DNA of 7,639 bases from Ruminococcus sp. CAG:382 (GTDB lineage: Bacteria; Bacillota; Clostridia; Oscillospirales; CAG-382), in NCBI GenBank assembly GCA_000433115.1, contig FR892232.1, positions 7,752-15,390 of the forward strand, given 5' to 3'. The stretch's first letter is position 1. Each line of letters begins with the position of its first letter. A program made the position numbers and the translations under genes. Positions 1 to 6,313 of the stretch are shown piece by piece. The notes beneath the pieces were generated by a model. The model was not told where the DNA came from. It searched no databases and worked only from the letters and a program-made list of their open reading frames with translations.

Positions 1-734
1 TCACGGCTGTACTCCCGCAGAAAATCGCCGTTCGCGGTAACAAGAAAGCATGGCGGCAGTGACGAAGCAACCGACGGATCGTCAGGATCGGTATATTTGT
101 AAAACGGAGTGTTTTTCCATCCCTTTCCGTAAATCATCTTTGGCAAAAACATTCCTATTTTATCCTTGCGACAGGTATAAAACATGCCGCTGATCAGACC
201 AAGCGCTCTTATTTGAGGTATTATCGGCGAAATTCCGGCGGCAGTAGCGATATCATTGTTATTCTGTATTGCCGAAAGATAGACACAAAGGTACGCTCCC
301 GCGCTGTCGCCGCACATATACAGTCTTGACGGATCACCACCATATTCAGACGCAATTTCATCTACAAAATTCACTGCGGCGGTTATATCGCGAAGTATAC
401 TGAAGATATCATTGTCCGGTACGAGAGGATATTCAACACAAAAAACGGTGAAGCCGCGGCGACACATATCTGCACAGTACAATCGGTTGACCTCTTTCTT
501 CCCTAGAAGCAGACCGCCTCCGTGAAGATTAACAAGCACCGGCATATGCTTTGTATTCCCTTTTTGCGTGTAAATATCCATGCGATGATACGTTTTTCCG
601 TCACTGATGTATTCGACATTTTCAGTCAGAGAGACATCGTCAGGAAACGGATTTGCGGCATCATGTTCTTTCTGCCACCGCTCCAACTGTTTTTCCTGCT
701 TTGCAGTCTGCATACGTATCATTTTTTCAAGCAT
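1..734 (-). CDS. Alpha/beta hydrolase, HSL (alpha/beta-hydrolase-3) family esterase, 3' end cut by window edge
   Basis: Reading the minus strand from the ATG at 734-732 gives 244 codons with no stop before the window edge. The fold is recognisable by the oxyanion-hole motif HGGG at residues 71-74 (preceded by PVLVNL) and the nucleophile elbow GDSAG at residues 142-146, with Ser144 as the likely nucleophile. The segment ANGDFLREY around residues 235-242 matches the place where this family carries its catalytic Asp (Asp237). The catalytic His should lie in the missing C-terminus. Residues 1-40 are charged and helix-prone, like the N-terminal cap of HSL-type esterases. No signal peptide or membrane segment is seen, so it is probably cytoplasmic. 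The start is supported by AGAAGGAG 8 bases upstream; Met5 and Met8 are weaker alternatives. These enzymes hydrolyse carboxyl esters, often short-chain acyl or acetyl esters, but the substrate cannot be told here. It is divergent from the arginine operon, with no evident functional link. Confidence 0.88.
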   Translation of the reverse strand, partial: MLEKMIRMQTAKQEKQLERWQKEHDAANPFPDDVSLTENVEYISDGKTYHRMDIYTQKGNTKHMPVLVNLHGGGLLLGKKEVNRLYCADMCRRGFTVFCVEYPLVPDNDIFSILRDITAAVNFVDEIASEYGGDPSRLYMCGDSAGAYLCVYLSAIQNNNDIATAAGISPIIPQIRALGLISGMFYTCRKDKIGMFLPKMIYGKGWKNTPFYKYTDPDDPSVASSLPPCFLVTANGDFLREYSR

Positions 735-742
735 GACATCAG

Positions 743-750
743 CTCCTTCT
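743..750 (-). promoter_or_regulatory. Ribosome binding site of the hydrolase
   Basis: On the minus strand the sequence reads AGAAGGAG, ending 8 bases before the ATG at 734. It supports that start over the two in-frame ATGs 4 and 7 codons further in. An out-of-frame ATG at 739-737 lies too close to this site to be used well. Confidence 0.75.
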
Positions 751-770
751 CACAATCTGTTCTTATTCAT

Positions 771-799
771 ATTTTACCACGAAAGCATAAAGTGTTCAA
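771..799 (-). promoter_or_regulatory. Predicted sigma-A type promoter of the hydrolase gene
   Basis: On the minus strand TTGAAC (799-794) is followed by exactly 17 bases and then TAAAAT (776-771). Both hexamers are close to the vegetative consensus with ideal spacing. Transcription would begin near 764, giving a leader of about 30 bases that carries the ribosome binding site. An inverted repeat at 807-833 lies directly upstream of the -35 box. Confidence 0.6.
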
Positions 800-806
800 T
801 AGCCTG

Positions 807-833
807 AATATGAATATTTTTTTGCATCATATT
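807..833. repeat. Inverted repeat AATATGA / TCATATT upstream of the hydrolase promoter
   Basis: AATATGA at 807-813 is perfectly complementary in reverse to TCATATT at 827-833, with a 13-base AT-rich spacer that includes seven T residues. It lies immediately upstream of the predicted -35 box of the minus-strand hydrolase gene, where an activator or repressor could bind. In such AT-rich DNA a 7-base dyad can arise by chance, so a regulatory role is only a suggestion. Confidence 0.3.
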
Positions 834-953
834 GATTATACGTCCCGACAATAAGTAATGGCATCTCTCGCAATAAAGTGCTTTGTTAATATTGACAGCG
901 GCGCATATCGGAGTAGTTTGTCCGTCTATAAATATCCACGAAATTCAGGAATT

Positions 954-971
954 ATGCAAAAAACCTTGCAT
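954..971. repeat. Perfect 6-base dyad ATGCAA / TTGCAT overlapping the argC -35 box
   Basis: ATGCAA (954-959) and TTGCAT (966-971) are perfect inverted copies with a 6-base spacer. The right arm is the predicted -35 hexamer of the argC promoter. The left arm belongs to AATTATGCA (950-958), which recurs exactly inside the ARG box at 1024-1032. A protein bound here would cover the -35 region, so the dyad may be an upstream ArgR contact; that role is inferred. Confidence 0.4.
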
Positions 972-994
972 TTTAGCTTGGTTTATGCTATTAT
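966..994 (+). promoter_or_regulatory. Predicted sigma-A promoter of the arginine operon
   Basis: TTGCAT (966-971) and TATTAT (989-994) are separated by the ideal 17 bases. The -10 box is preceded by TGC (986-988), giving an extended -10. Transcription would start near 1001, leaving a leader of about 68 bases before argC. That is too short for a T-box or a typical attenuator, and operator-based control fits better. A TATAAT at 1021-1026 is a possible second -10 box but lacks a good -35 partner. Confidence 0.6.
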
Positions 995-1018
995 TATACC
1001 ATTGTAATGCATAAATAG

Positions 1019-1032
1019 TGTATAATTATGCA
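1019..1032. promoter_or_regulatory. Predicted ARG box (ArgR/AhrC operator)
   Basis: TGTATAATTATGCA matches the known ARG box core TGAATAATTATTCA at 12 of 14 positions and is nearly self-complementary. It lies about 18-31 bases downstream of the predicted transcription start, where a bound repressor would block initiation or early elongation. A weaker partial box sits immediately upstream at about 998-1011 (ATTGTAATGCA part), at the 3-base spacing between 18-base boxes seen in paired operators. TGCATAA (1008-1014) and TTATGCA (1026-1032) also form a perfect 7-base dyad. ArgR itself is not encoded in the window. Confidence 0.65.
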
Positions 1033-1056
1033 GATGCGATTTTTACGTATACAGAT

Positions 1057-1062
1057 GAGGTG
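1057..1062 (+). promoter_or_regulatory. Ribosome binding site that fixes the argC start
   Basis: GAGGTG, with GAGG ending 8 bases before the ATG at 1069, supports that start. The frame is also open from a GTG at 1018, but that codon lies next to the ARG box without a ribosome binding site, and the extra 17 residues are not part of the ArgC family. Confidence 0.75.
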
Positions 1063-1068
1063 AATATA

Positions 1069-2013
1069 ATGGGTACAAAAAAGACAACGGTATTCATAGA
1101 CGGAGGTGCCGGCACAACAGGTCTGCGAATACACGAGCGACTGGCAACAAGAGATGACATAGAGCTTCTGACAATATCAGAAGAACAACGCAAGGATCCG
1201 TCTGCAAGACTCGAAATGCTTATTCGTTCCGACGTAACGTTCCTTTGCCTGCCGGACGATGCCGCCAAAGAAGCGGTAATTGCCGCCGGTAATGCCGACA
1301 CTGTTATCATCGACACGTCGACAGCGCACCGTACCGTCGAAAGCTGGACATACGGCTTCCCGGATCTTTCCGGAGAATTCGAAGCAATGGTCAGAGAATC
1401 GAAACGCATCTCCGTTCCCGGCTGCCACGCAAGCGGATTTATCGCTCTTATATATCCTCTTGTGAAATCCGGCATACTCAATACCGCAGCTTCGCTATCC
1501 TGCTTTTCCGTAACCGGATACAGCGGCGGCGGAAAAAAAATGATCGCCGAATACGAAAATCCCGACCGTGACACGCTGCTTTCCTCTCCGAGGCAGTACG
1601 GGCTGACTCAGCAGCACAAACATCTAAGAGAAATGAAGTACATTACAGGGCTTGATTCATTCCCGATTTTCTGTCCGGTTGTTGCCGCCTTTTACAGCGG
1701 TATGCACGTGACGGTTCCGCTTCATTCTTCAATGCTGAAAAGCGGCTGTACCGTCGGCGATATCAAGAAAATATATAAATCCGCATACGGCGGACCTGTT
1801 GTAACATACAGCGACGATCCCGCGCAAAACGGATTCATTGCCGCCGGCACTCTTTCCGGCAAGGATTCAATGATAATATCGGTTCTCGGTAATGATGAGC
1901 GAATTATTCTTTCAGCCGTATATGATAATCTCGGAAAGGGCGCATCCGGTACGGCAATCGAATGTCTCAATCTTGTCAGCGGAAACGCCATAGACAAGGG
2001 ACTTGAACTATAA
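1069..2013 (+). CDS. argC: N-acetyl-gamma-glutamyl-phosphate reductase, uncommon short form
   Basis: ArgC reduces N-acetylglutamyl phosphate to N-acetylglutamate semialdehyde with NADPH, the third step of arginine synthesis, in the cytoplasm. The 314-residue protein begins with a Rossmann nucleotide-binding segment, FIDGGAGTTG (residues 9-18), and has CLPDDAAKEAV (60-70), DTSTAHRT (82-89) and the active-site loop VPGCHASG (116-123) with Cys119 as the thiol that forms the thioester. SGYSGGGKK-type residues (here TGYSGGGKKMIAEYE, 149-163) and GMHVTVPL (211-218, His213) follow. Length and motifs fit the shorter, less common ArgC family (the TIGR01851 type) rather than the roughly 345-residue form of B. 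subtilis. The start at 1069 is chosen over GTG 1018 by its ribosome binding site. It is the first gene of the operon, directly behind the promoter and ARG box. Identity is firm. Confidence 0.95.
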   Translation: MGTKKTTVFIDGGAGTTGLRIHERLATRDDIELLTISEEQRKDPSARLEMLIRSDVTFLCLPDDAAKEAVIAAGNADTVIIDTSTAHRTVESWTYGFPDLSGEFEAMVRESKRISVPGCHASGFIALIYPLVKSGILNTAASLSCFSVTGYSGGGKKMIAEYENPDRDTLLSSPRQYGLTQQHKHLREMKYITGLDSFPIFCPVVAAFYSGMHVTVPLHSSMLKSGCTVGDIKKIYKSAYGGPVVTYSDDPAQNGFIAAGTLSGKDSMIISVLGNDERIILSAVYDNLGKGASGTAIECLNLVSGNAIDKGLEL

Positions 2014-2030
2014 ACCTGAGGTAAACATAG

Positions 2031-3242
2031 ATGAAAACAATAACAGGCGGTATATGCGCCGCAAAGGGATATAAAGCCGCAGGAATACACTGCGGAATAC
2101 GCAAAAATAAATCAAAAAAGGATCTTTCCCTGATAATCAGTGAAAAACCGGCGTATGCCGCTGCCGTGTACACAACAAATCTCGTCAAGGGAGCTCCGCT
2201 CCTTGTAACAAAAAAGCACATTTCAAACGGTGTCGCGCAGGCGATAATCTGCAACAGCGGAAACGCAAACACCTGCAATTCGAACGGAATAGAAATCGCA
2301 GAACAAACATGTAAACTTGTTGCAGAGGCACTCCAAATGGATAAAGACGATATCGTCGTAGCTTCAACCGGCGTAATCGGTCAGCCGCTCGACATAGCGC
2401 CGATAAAAGCCGCAATTCCGTCGCTTGTCGCTTCACTCGGCGACAATTCGGACGCAGCCGCCGAGGGAATTATGACAACCGACACAACGAAAAAAGAAAT
2501 TGCAGTTGAATTTGAGCTTGACGGTAAAACCTGCCGTATAGGCGGAATAGCTAAAGGCTCCGGAATGATCAATCCGGATATGGCAACGATGCTGGTCTTT
2601 ATAACCACCGACTGTGCAATCAGCTCCGAAATGCTCCGGAAAGCCCTCTCGTCCGATATAAAGGACACTTTCAATATGGTCAGTGTTGACGGGGACACAT
2701 CAACAAATGACATGGTTACGGTGCTTGCAAACGGCATGGCGGGAAACATCGAAATCAACAGCGAAGGCGACGCATTCAACATTTTTATGAAAGCATTGAA
2801 TACAGTTACCGTATATCTATGTCGGGCTATCGCAGGCGACGGAGAAGGCGCGACAAAACTGCTTGAATGCAAAGTGCATGGTGCGACAGCTTCGGAAACA
2901 GCAAAGACGGTTGCCAAAAGTGTCATATGCTCTTCCCTGACAAAAGCCGCGATGTTCGGCGCAGACGCAAACTGGGGACGCGTACTATGCGCGATCGGAT
3001 ACAGTAAAGCGAATGTTGATGTTTCGAAAATAGATGTCGCATTCACCTCTGCCGCCGGAACAGTTGCCGTATGTAAAAACGGTGCCGGAATCACTTTTTC
3101 CGAAGAACTCGCAAAAACGATACTGACCGAAGGTGAAATCACGATTGATATCAATCTGAATTCAGGTTCATACTCTTCAACCGCATGGGGATGCGATCTC
3201 ACCTACGATTATGTAAAAATCAACGGCGACTACCGTACATGA
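2031..3242 (+). CDS. argJ: Glutamate N-acetyltransferase / ornithine acetyltransferase
   Basis: ArgJ transfers the acetyl group from N-acetylornithine to glutamate, releasing ornithine and regenerating N-acetylglutamate; bifunctional members also acetylate glutamate with acetyl-CoA. The 403-residue precursor has the usual family length and should cleave itself into two chains between Ala185 and Thr186 in the motif KGSGMINPDMATML (175-188), with Thr186 becoming the N-terminal nucleophile of the beta chain. STGVIG (112-117) matches the oxyanion-hole segment. The N-terminal half has the typical VYTTNLVKGAPL (46-57) and CNSGNANTC (74-82), and the C-terminus ends in the family's INGDYRT. GAGG 9 bases upstream supports the start, 17 bases after argC. 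With no argA or argE in view, this supports the acetyl-recycling route. Whether it is mono- or bifunctional cannot be decided from sequence alone. Confidence 0.96.
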   Translation: MKTITGGICAAKGYKAAGIHCGIRKNKSKKDLSLIISEKPAYAAAVYTTNLVKGAPLLVTKKHISNGVAQAIICNSGNANTCNSNGIEIAEQTCKLVAEALQMDKDDIVVASTGVIGQPLDIAPIKAAIPSLVASLGDNSDAAAEGIMTTDTTKKEIAVEFELDGKTCRIGGIAKGSGMINPDMATMLVFITTDCAISSEMLRKALSSDIKDTFNMVSVDGDTSTNDMVTVLANGMAGNIEINSEGDAFNIFMKALNTVTVYLCRAIAGDGEGATKLLECKVHGATASETAKTVAKSVICSSLTKAAMFGADANWGRVLCAIGYSKANVDVSKIDVAFTSAAGTVAVCKNGAGITFSEELAKTILTEGEITIDINLNSGSYSSTAWGCDLTYDYVKINGDYRT

Positions 3243-3250
3243 AGAAAGGA
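3243..3250 (+). promoter_or_regulatory. Ribosome binding site that fixes the argB start
   Basis: AGAAAGGA ends 9 bases before the ATG at 3260. It lies downstream of another in-frame ATG (3239-3241) that overlaps the argJ stop, so it supports the later start. Confidence 0.65.
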
Positions 3251-3259
3251 ACTATTAAA

Positions 3260-4117
3260 ATGGATATAACAAATGCACAACGTGCCCGCATACTTGTTCA
3301 CGCTCTCCCTTATATACAGGATTACTCAGGAAAAATCGTAGTCATCAAATACGGCGGCAACGCCATGGTAAACGTCGACCTGAAAGACTCGGTCATGCGT
3401 GATATAATTCTTCTTTCATGCATAGGTGTCAAGGTCGTACTTGTACACGGAGGCGGCCCGGAAATCACCGAAATGCTGGACAGACTCGGCATAGAAAGCA
3501 AATTTGTGGACGGACTTCGCGTGACAGACGATGAAACCGCCAAAGTCGTCCAGATGGTTCTTGCCGGAAAAGTGAACAAGGATCTTGTAAATCTCATCGA
3601 AAACAAAGGCGGCAAGGCAATCGGACTTTCGGGTATCGACGGTCATATGCTTGAAGCGACGCCAAAGGACAAACGTCTCGGCCGGGTAGGAGAAATAACA
3701 AACGTCAATATCAGACCTATCACCGATGTTCTTGAAAAGGGGTATATCCCCGTCGTATCGACAGTCGGTTGCGACGCTGAAGGCGGCGTCTATAACATAA
3801 ATGCCGACGACGCAGCCGCAATGATTGCGGCATCGCTCGGCGCGGCAGCGCTCATCTCGATGACAGATGTAAGCGGAATTATGAAAGACAAAAACGATCC
3901 GTCGACCCTTATTCCGGTTATAAAAACAAGCGAGGCTCCCTATCTTGTCGAAAGCGGAGTGATTGCAGGCGGAATGATACCTAAAACGAGATGCTGCATC
4001 AATGCGGTCAACAGCGGTGTTGAAAGAGTATTTATAATTGACGGCAGGATACCGCATGCAATACTTATAGAAATGCTGACGAGCGAGGGTATCGGAACGA
4101 TGTTCGTGAAAGGATGA
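3260..4117 (+). CDS. argB: Acetylglutamate kinase, arginine-sensitive type by sequence
   Basis: ArgB phosphorylates the gamma-carboxylate of N-acetylglutamate with ATP, the second and usually controlled step of the pathway. The 285-residue protein of the amino-acid-kinase fold shows VIKYGGNAM (28-36, Lys30 contacting phosphate), LVHGGGPEI (61-69), GLRVTD (85-90, Arg87 for substrate), YNINADDAA (178-186) and GGMIPK (237-242, Lys242). A helical N-terminus of about 20 residues precedes the core, and the end carries EMLTSEGIGTM (271-281). In arginine-inhibited hexameric kinases (Thermotoga, Pseudomonas) this helix and C-terminal signature form the arginine site; the shorter E. coli enzyme lacks the helix. 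Feedback inhibition is therefore likely, though inferred. An in-frame ATG at 3239 would overlap the argJ stop as ATGA and add MKKGTIK; I prefer 3260 for its ribosome binding site and normal family start. Confidence 0.95.
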   Translation: MDITNAQRARILVHALPYIQDYSGKIVVIKYGGNAMVNVDLKDSVMRDIILLSCIGVKVVLVHGGGPEITEMLDRLGIESKFVDGLRVTDDETAKVVQMVLAGKVNKDLVNLIENKGGKAIGLSGIDGHMLEATPKDKRLGRVGEITNVNIRPITDVLEKGYIPVVSTVGCDAEGGVYNINADDAAAMIAASLGAAALISMTDVSGIMKDKNDPSTLIPVIKTSEAPYLVESGVIAGGMIPKTRCCINAVNSGVERVFIIDGRIPHAILIEMLTSEGIGTMFVKG

Positions 4118-4121
4118 GCTT

Positions 4122-5318
4122 ATGGGAATCATCGAAAAAGACAAACAATATATCGCAAATACATACTCACGTTTTCCGATTGTGCTCACCGAAGGAAAAG
4201 GTAGTCTTGTATATGATGAAAACGGCAAGGAATACATCGACCTTTCGTCAGGCATTGCCGTCAATACATTCGGCTACTGCGACGATTTGTGGCTTGCTGC
4301 CGTGAAAAAACAGGCTGCCTCACTCCAGCACACTTCAAATCTTTACTATTCTGCCCCGTGTGTTGAACTTGCCGAAATGCTCTGTAAAAAAACAGGCATG
4401 GAAAGAGTATTTTTCTCAAATTCGGGAGCAGAAGCAAACGAATGCGCGATAAAAACAGCGCGCAAATGGGCAGCTGCAAAAAAAGGAGCCGAATACTTCA
4501 ACATTATAACGCTCGAAAACAGCTTTCACGGCAGAACGATAACAACACTTTCAGCAACCGGGCAAGCGGTTTTTCATAACGATTTTCTCCCGCTTACAAA
4601 CGGATTTCTTTATTCGTCACCGGAGGACGCAACCGGGCTTGAAAAACTGCTGGTCGAAAACAAATGCGCCGCAATCATGATTGAAATCGTGCAGGGCGAG
4701 GGCGGCGTCGTTCCGCTTTCAGCCGAATACGTAAACAAGATTTTCAGTCTTGCCGTAAAGTACGATGTGCTTGTAATATGCGATGAGGTTCAGACCGGAA
4801 ACGGCAGAACGGGAAAGCTGTATTCATATATGAATTACGGCGTCACTCCCGATATTGTCACAACGGCAAAGGGGCTTGCCGGAGGATTGCCGCTCGGGGC
4901 AACGCTACTCGGAAAAAAGACCGCAAATGTTCTCGGAATCGGATCACACGGTTCAACATTCGGTGGCAATCCTGTCGCCACTGCAGGAGCAATAAGCGTT
5001 CTCAAGCGCCTTGACGACACACTTTTTGCCGAAGTCATACGCAAATCCGAATACATAAAATCCGAACTCGAAAAATGCAACGGAGTTGAAAGTGTTACCG
5101 GACTTGGTCTGATGCTCGGCGTCAAAACAAAAAAAGACGCCTCTGCCGTAATAAGCAAATGTATTGAAAAAGGCGTTCTCGTAATAAAGGCAAAGGACAA
5201 GCTACGTCTGCTGCCGGCTCTCAACATTCCGGATGAGCTGCTCAAAAAAGCGATTACTATCCTTTGCGAAGTATGCTCAACCGCGCCAAACAATGAAAAG
5301 GATGATATGGCACAATGA
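4122..5318 (+). CDS. argD: Acetylornithine aminotransferase
   Basis: ArgD is a PLP enzyme that converts N-acetylglutamate semialdehyde and glutamate to N-acetylornithine and 2-oxoglutarate. The 398-residue protein is a class III aminotransferase of normal length. It has QHTSNLYY (69-76), the PLP-phosphate segment SNSGAEANE (99-107), SFHGRT (134-139), GEGGV (192-196), DEVQTGNGRTG (221-231, Asp221 contacting the pyridine nitrogen) and TTAKGLAGGLPLGA (247-260, Lys250 as Schiff-base lysine). GSTFGGNP (encoded near 4949-4972) completes the active site. The start is 4 bases after the argB stop, and its ribosome binding site AAAGGA overlaps the end of argB, so translation of the two is probably coupled. 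Related enzymes also act as succinyldiaminopimelate aminotransferase, so a second role in lysine synthesis is possible but not shown. Confidence 0.95.
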   Translation: MGIIEKDKQYIANTYSRFPIVLTEGKGSLVYDENGKEYIDLSSGIAVNTFGYCDDLWLAAVKKQAASLQHTSNLYYSAPCVELAEMLCKKTGMERVFFSNSGAEANECAIKTARKWAAAKKGAEYFNIITLENSFHGRTITTLSATGQAVFHNDFLPLTNGFLYSSPEDATGLEKLLVENKCAAIMIEIVQGEGGVVPLSAEYVNKIFSLAVKYDVLVICDEVQTGNGRTGKLYSYMNYGVTPDIVTTAKGLAGGLPLGATLLGKKTANVLGIGSHGSTFGGNPVATAGAISVLKRLDDTLFAEVIRKSEYIKSELEKCNGVESVTGLGLMLGVKTKKDASAVISKCIEKGVLVIKAKDKLRLLPALNIPDELLKKAITILCEVCSTAPNNEKDDMAQ

Positions 5319-6313
5319 AACTCAAAGGAAGAGACTTTCTCACACTTCTTGATTATACACCCGAAGAGATAGCATACCTGCTTGACTTATCCGCAAAACT
5401 CAAGGAAAAGAAAAAAGCAGGTATACCGCACCGCCTCTGTGAAGGAAAAAACATAGCACTAATATTTGAAAAGACAAGCACACGCACACGCTGCAGCTTT
5501 GAAGTTGCAGCAAGGGATCTCGGTATGAGTACAACCTACCTTGACCCCGCCGCATCGCAAATCGGCAAAAAAGAAAGCACTGCAGACACTGCGCGCGTAC
5601 TTTCGGGAATATTTGATGGGATCGAATATCGCGGTTTTTCTCAGCATACAGTCGAAGAACTCGCGAAATACTCCTCTGTTCCCGTGTGGAACGGTCTGAC
5701 TGACGAATTTCATCCGACCCAGATTCTTGCCGATCTTTTGACAATTAAAGAGGTATTCGGCAAATTGAAGGGTGTTAAATTCACCTATTTCGGTGATGCT
5801 CGCTTCAATATGGGACGTTCGCTTATGATCGGATGTTCAAAAATGGGACTCGATTTCACGGTCGCATCAACCCCAAAATACTATCCGGACAAAGAGCTGA
5901 TTTCGAAATGCACCGGGTTTGCAAAACAAAGCGGTTCGACGATAATCTTTGAATCTGACCCGTACAGAGCCGCGCAGAACGCCGACGTGATCTATACCGA
6001 CATTTGGGTATCGATGGGCGAGCCTGATGAGGTTTGGAAGGAACGTATTGATGAGCTTTCAGCCTACGCAGTGACAAAGGACATAATGGCAGCGGCTTCA
6101 TCGCACGCTGTTTTTATGCACTGTCTGCCGTCTTACCATGATAAAAAAACAGAAATCGGCAAAGAAATGTGCGAAAAATTCGGGCGCGACTCAATGGAAG
6201 TGACCGATGAAGTTTTCGAAAGCAACAGTTCTGTTGTTTTCCATGAAGCAGAAAACCGTATGCACACCATAAAAGCGGTGATGGCAGCCACTCTCGGAGG
6301 CGAGCTTATATGA
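5315..6313 (+). CDS. argF: Ornithine carbamoyltransferase
   Basis: ArgF joins carbamoyl phosphate and ornithine to give citrulline and phosphate. The 332-residue protein has the carbamoyl-phosphate motif STRTR (55-59) within FEKTSTRTRCSFE, SQIGKKES (81-88), EFHPTQILADL (131-141), the ornithine-loop residues DIWVSMG (229-235) and the catalytic FMHCLP (267-272, Cys270). The end, NRMHTIKAVMAATLGG, is typical. Its start overlaps the argD stop in ATGA. The nearest ribosome binding site, AAAGGA at 5297-5302, is 12 bases upstream, so translational coupling to argD is likely. Sequence alone does not cleanly separate biosynthetic ArgF from degradative ArcB, which share length and motifs. Its place between argD and carA, with no arcA or arcC nearby, argues for the biosynthetic role. 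Confidence 0.95.
   Translation: MKLKGRDFLTLLDYTPEEIAYLLDLSAKLKEKKKAGIPHRLCEGKNIALIFEKTSTRTRCSFEVAARDLGMSTTYLDPAASQIGKKESTADTARVLSGIFDGIEYRGFSQHTVEELAKYSSVPVWNGLTDEFHPTQILADLLTIKEVFGKLKGVKFTYFGDARFNMGRSLMIGCSKMGLDFTVASTPKYYPDKELISKCTGFAKQSGSTIIFESDPYRAAQNADVIYTDIWVSMGEPDEVWKERIDELSAYAVTKDIMAAASSHAVFMHCLPSYHDKKTEIGKEMCEKFGRDSMEVTDEVFESNSSVVFHEAENRMHTIKAVMAATLGGELI

Larger units (their letters stand above)
735..1068. other. Divergent intergenic control region (334 bases, no gene)
   Basis: This stretch separates the start codons of the hydrolase (minus) and argC (plus) and is more AT-rich than the genes around it. From left to right it holds the hydrolase ribosome binding site and promoter, a 7-base inverted repeat (807-833), about 110 bases (840-949) in which I recognise nothing, then a dyad, promoter and ARG box serving argC. 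I see no tRNA or riboswitch, no T-box signature, and no terminator hairpin followed by a T run. An open reading frame running into this region from 522 on the plus strand is antisense to the hydrolase and has no sign of being a gene. Confidence 0.7.

Noticed and set aside
522..854. Plus-strand open frame of 110 codons (and a nested one at 607-807)
   Set aside because: It is antisense to the start of the hydrolase gene, which has clear catalytic motifs and a ribosome binding site. The translated product has no recognisable domain and no convincing ribosome binding site.
1018..1068. GTG-initiated N-terminal extension of argC by 17 residues
   Set aside because: The GTG abuts the ARG box, has no ribosome binding site and adds residues not found in ArgC; ATG 1069 has GAGG at good spacing.
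1001..1068. T-box, riboswitch or attenuator in the argC leader
   Set aside because: The leader is only about 68 bases, has no T-box sequence, no leader peptide rich in Arg codons and no terminator hairpin followed by T residues.
2014..2030. Internal promoters or terminators between the operon genes
   Set aside because: The gaps here and at the other junctions are 17 bases or less or are overlaps, and hold only ribosome binding sites.
2381..3202. Long minus-strand open frame (273 codons) opposite argJ
   Set aside because: Shadow of argJ, which is a complete family member. The antisense product shows no domain and its composition follows from the coding strand.
3416..4264. Long minus-strand open frame (282 codons) opposite argB/argD
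   Set aside because: It spans the boundary between two well-identified genes, lacks any recognisable motif, and is explained by codon bias of the plus strand.
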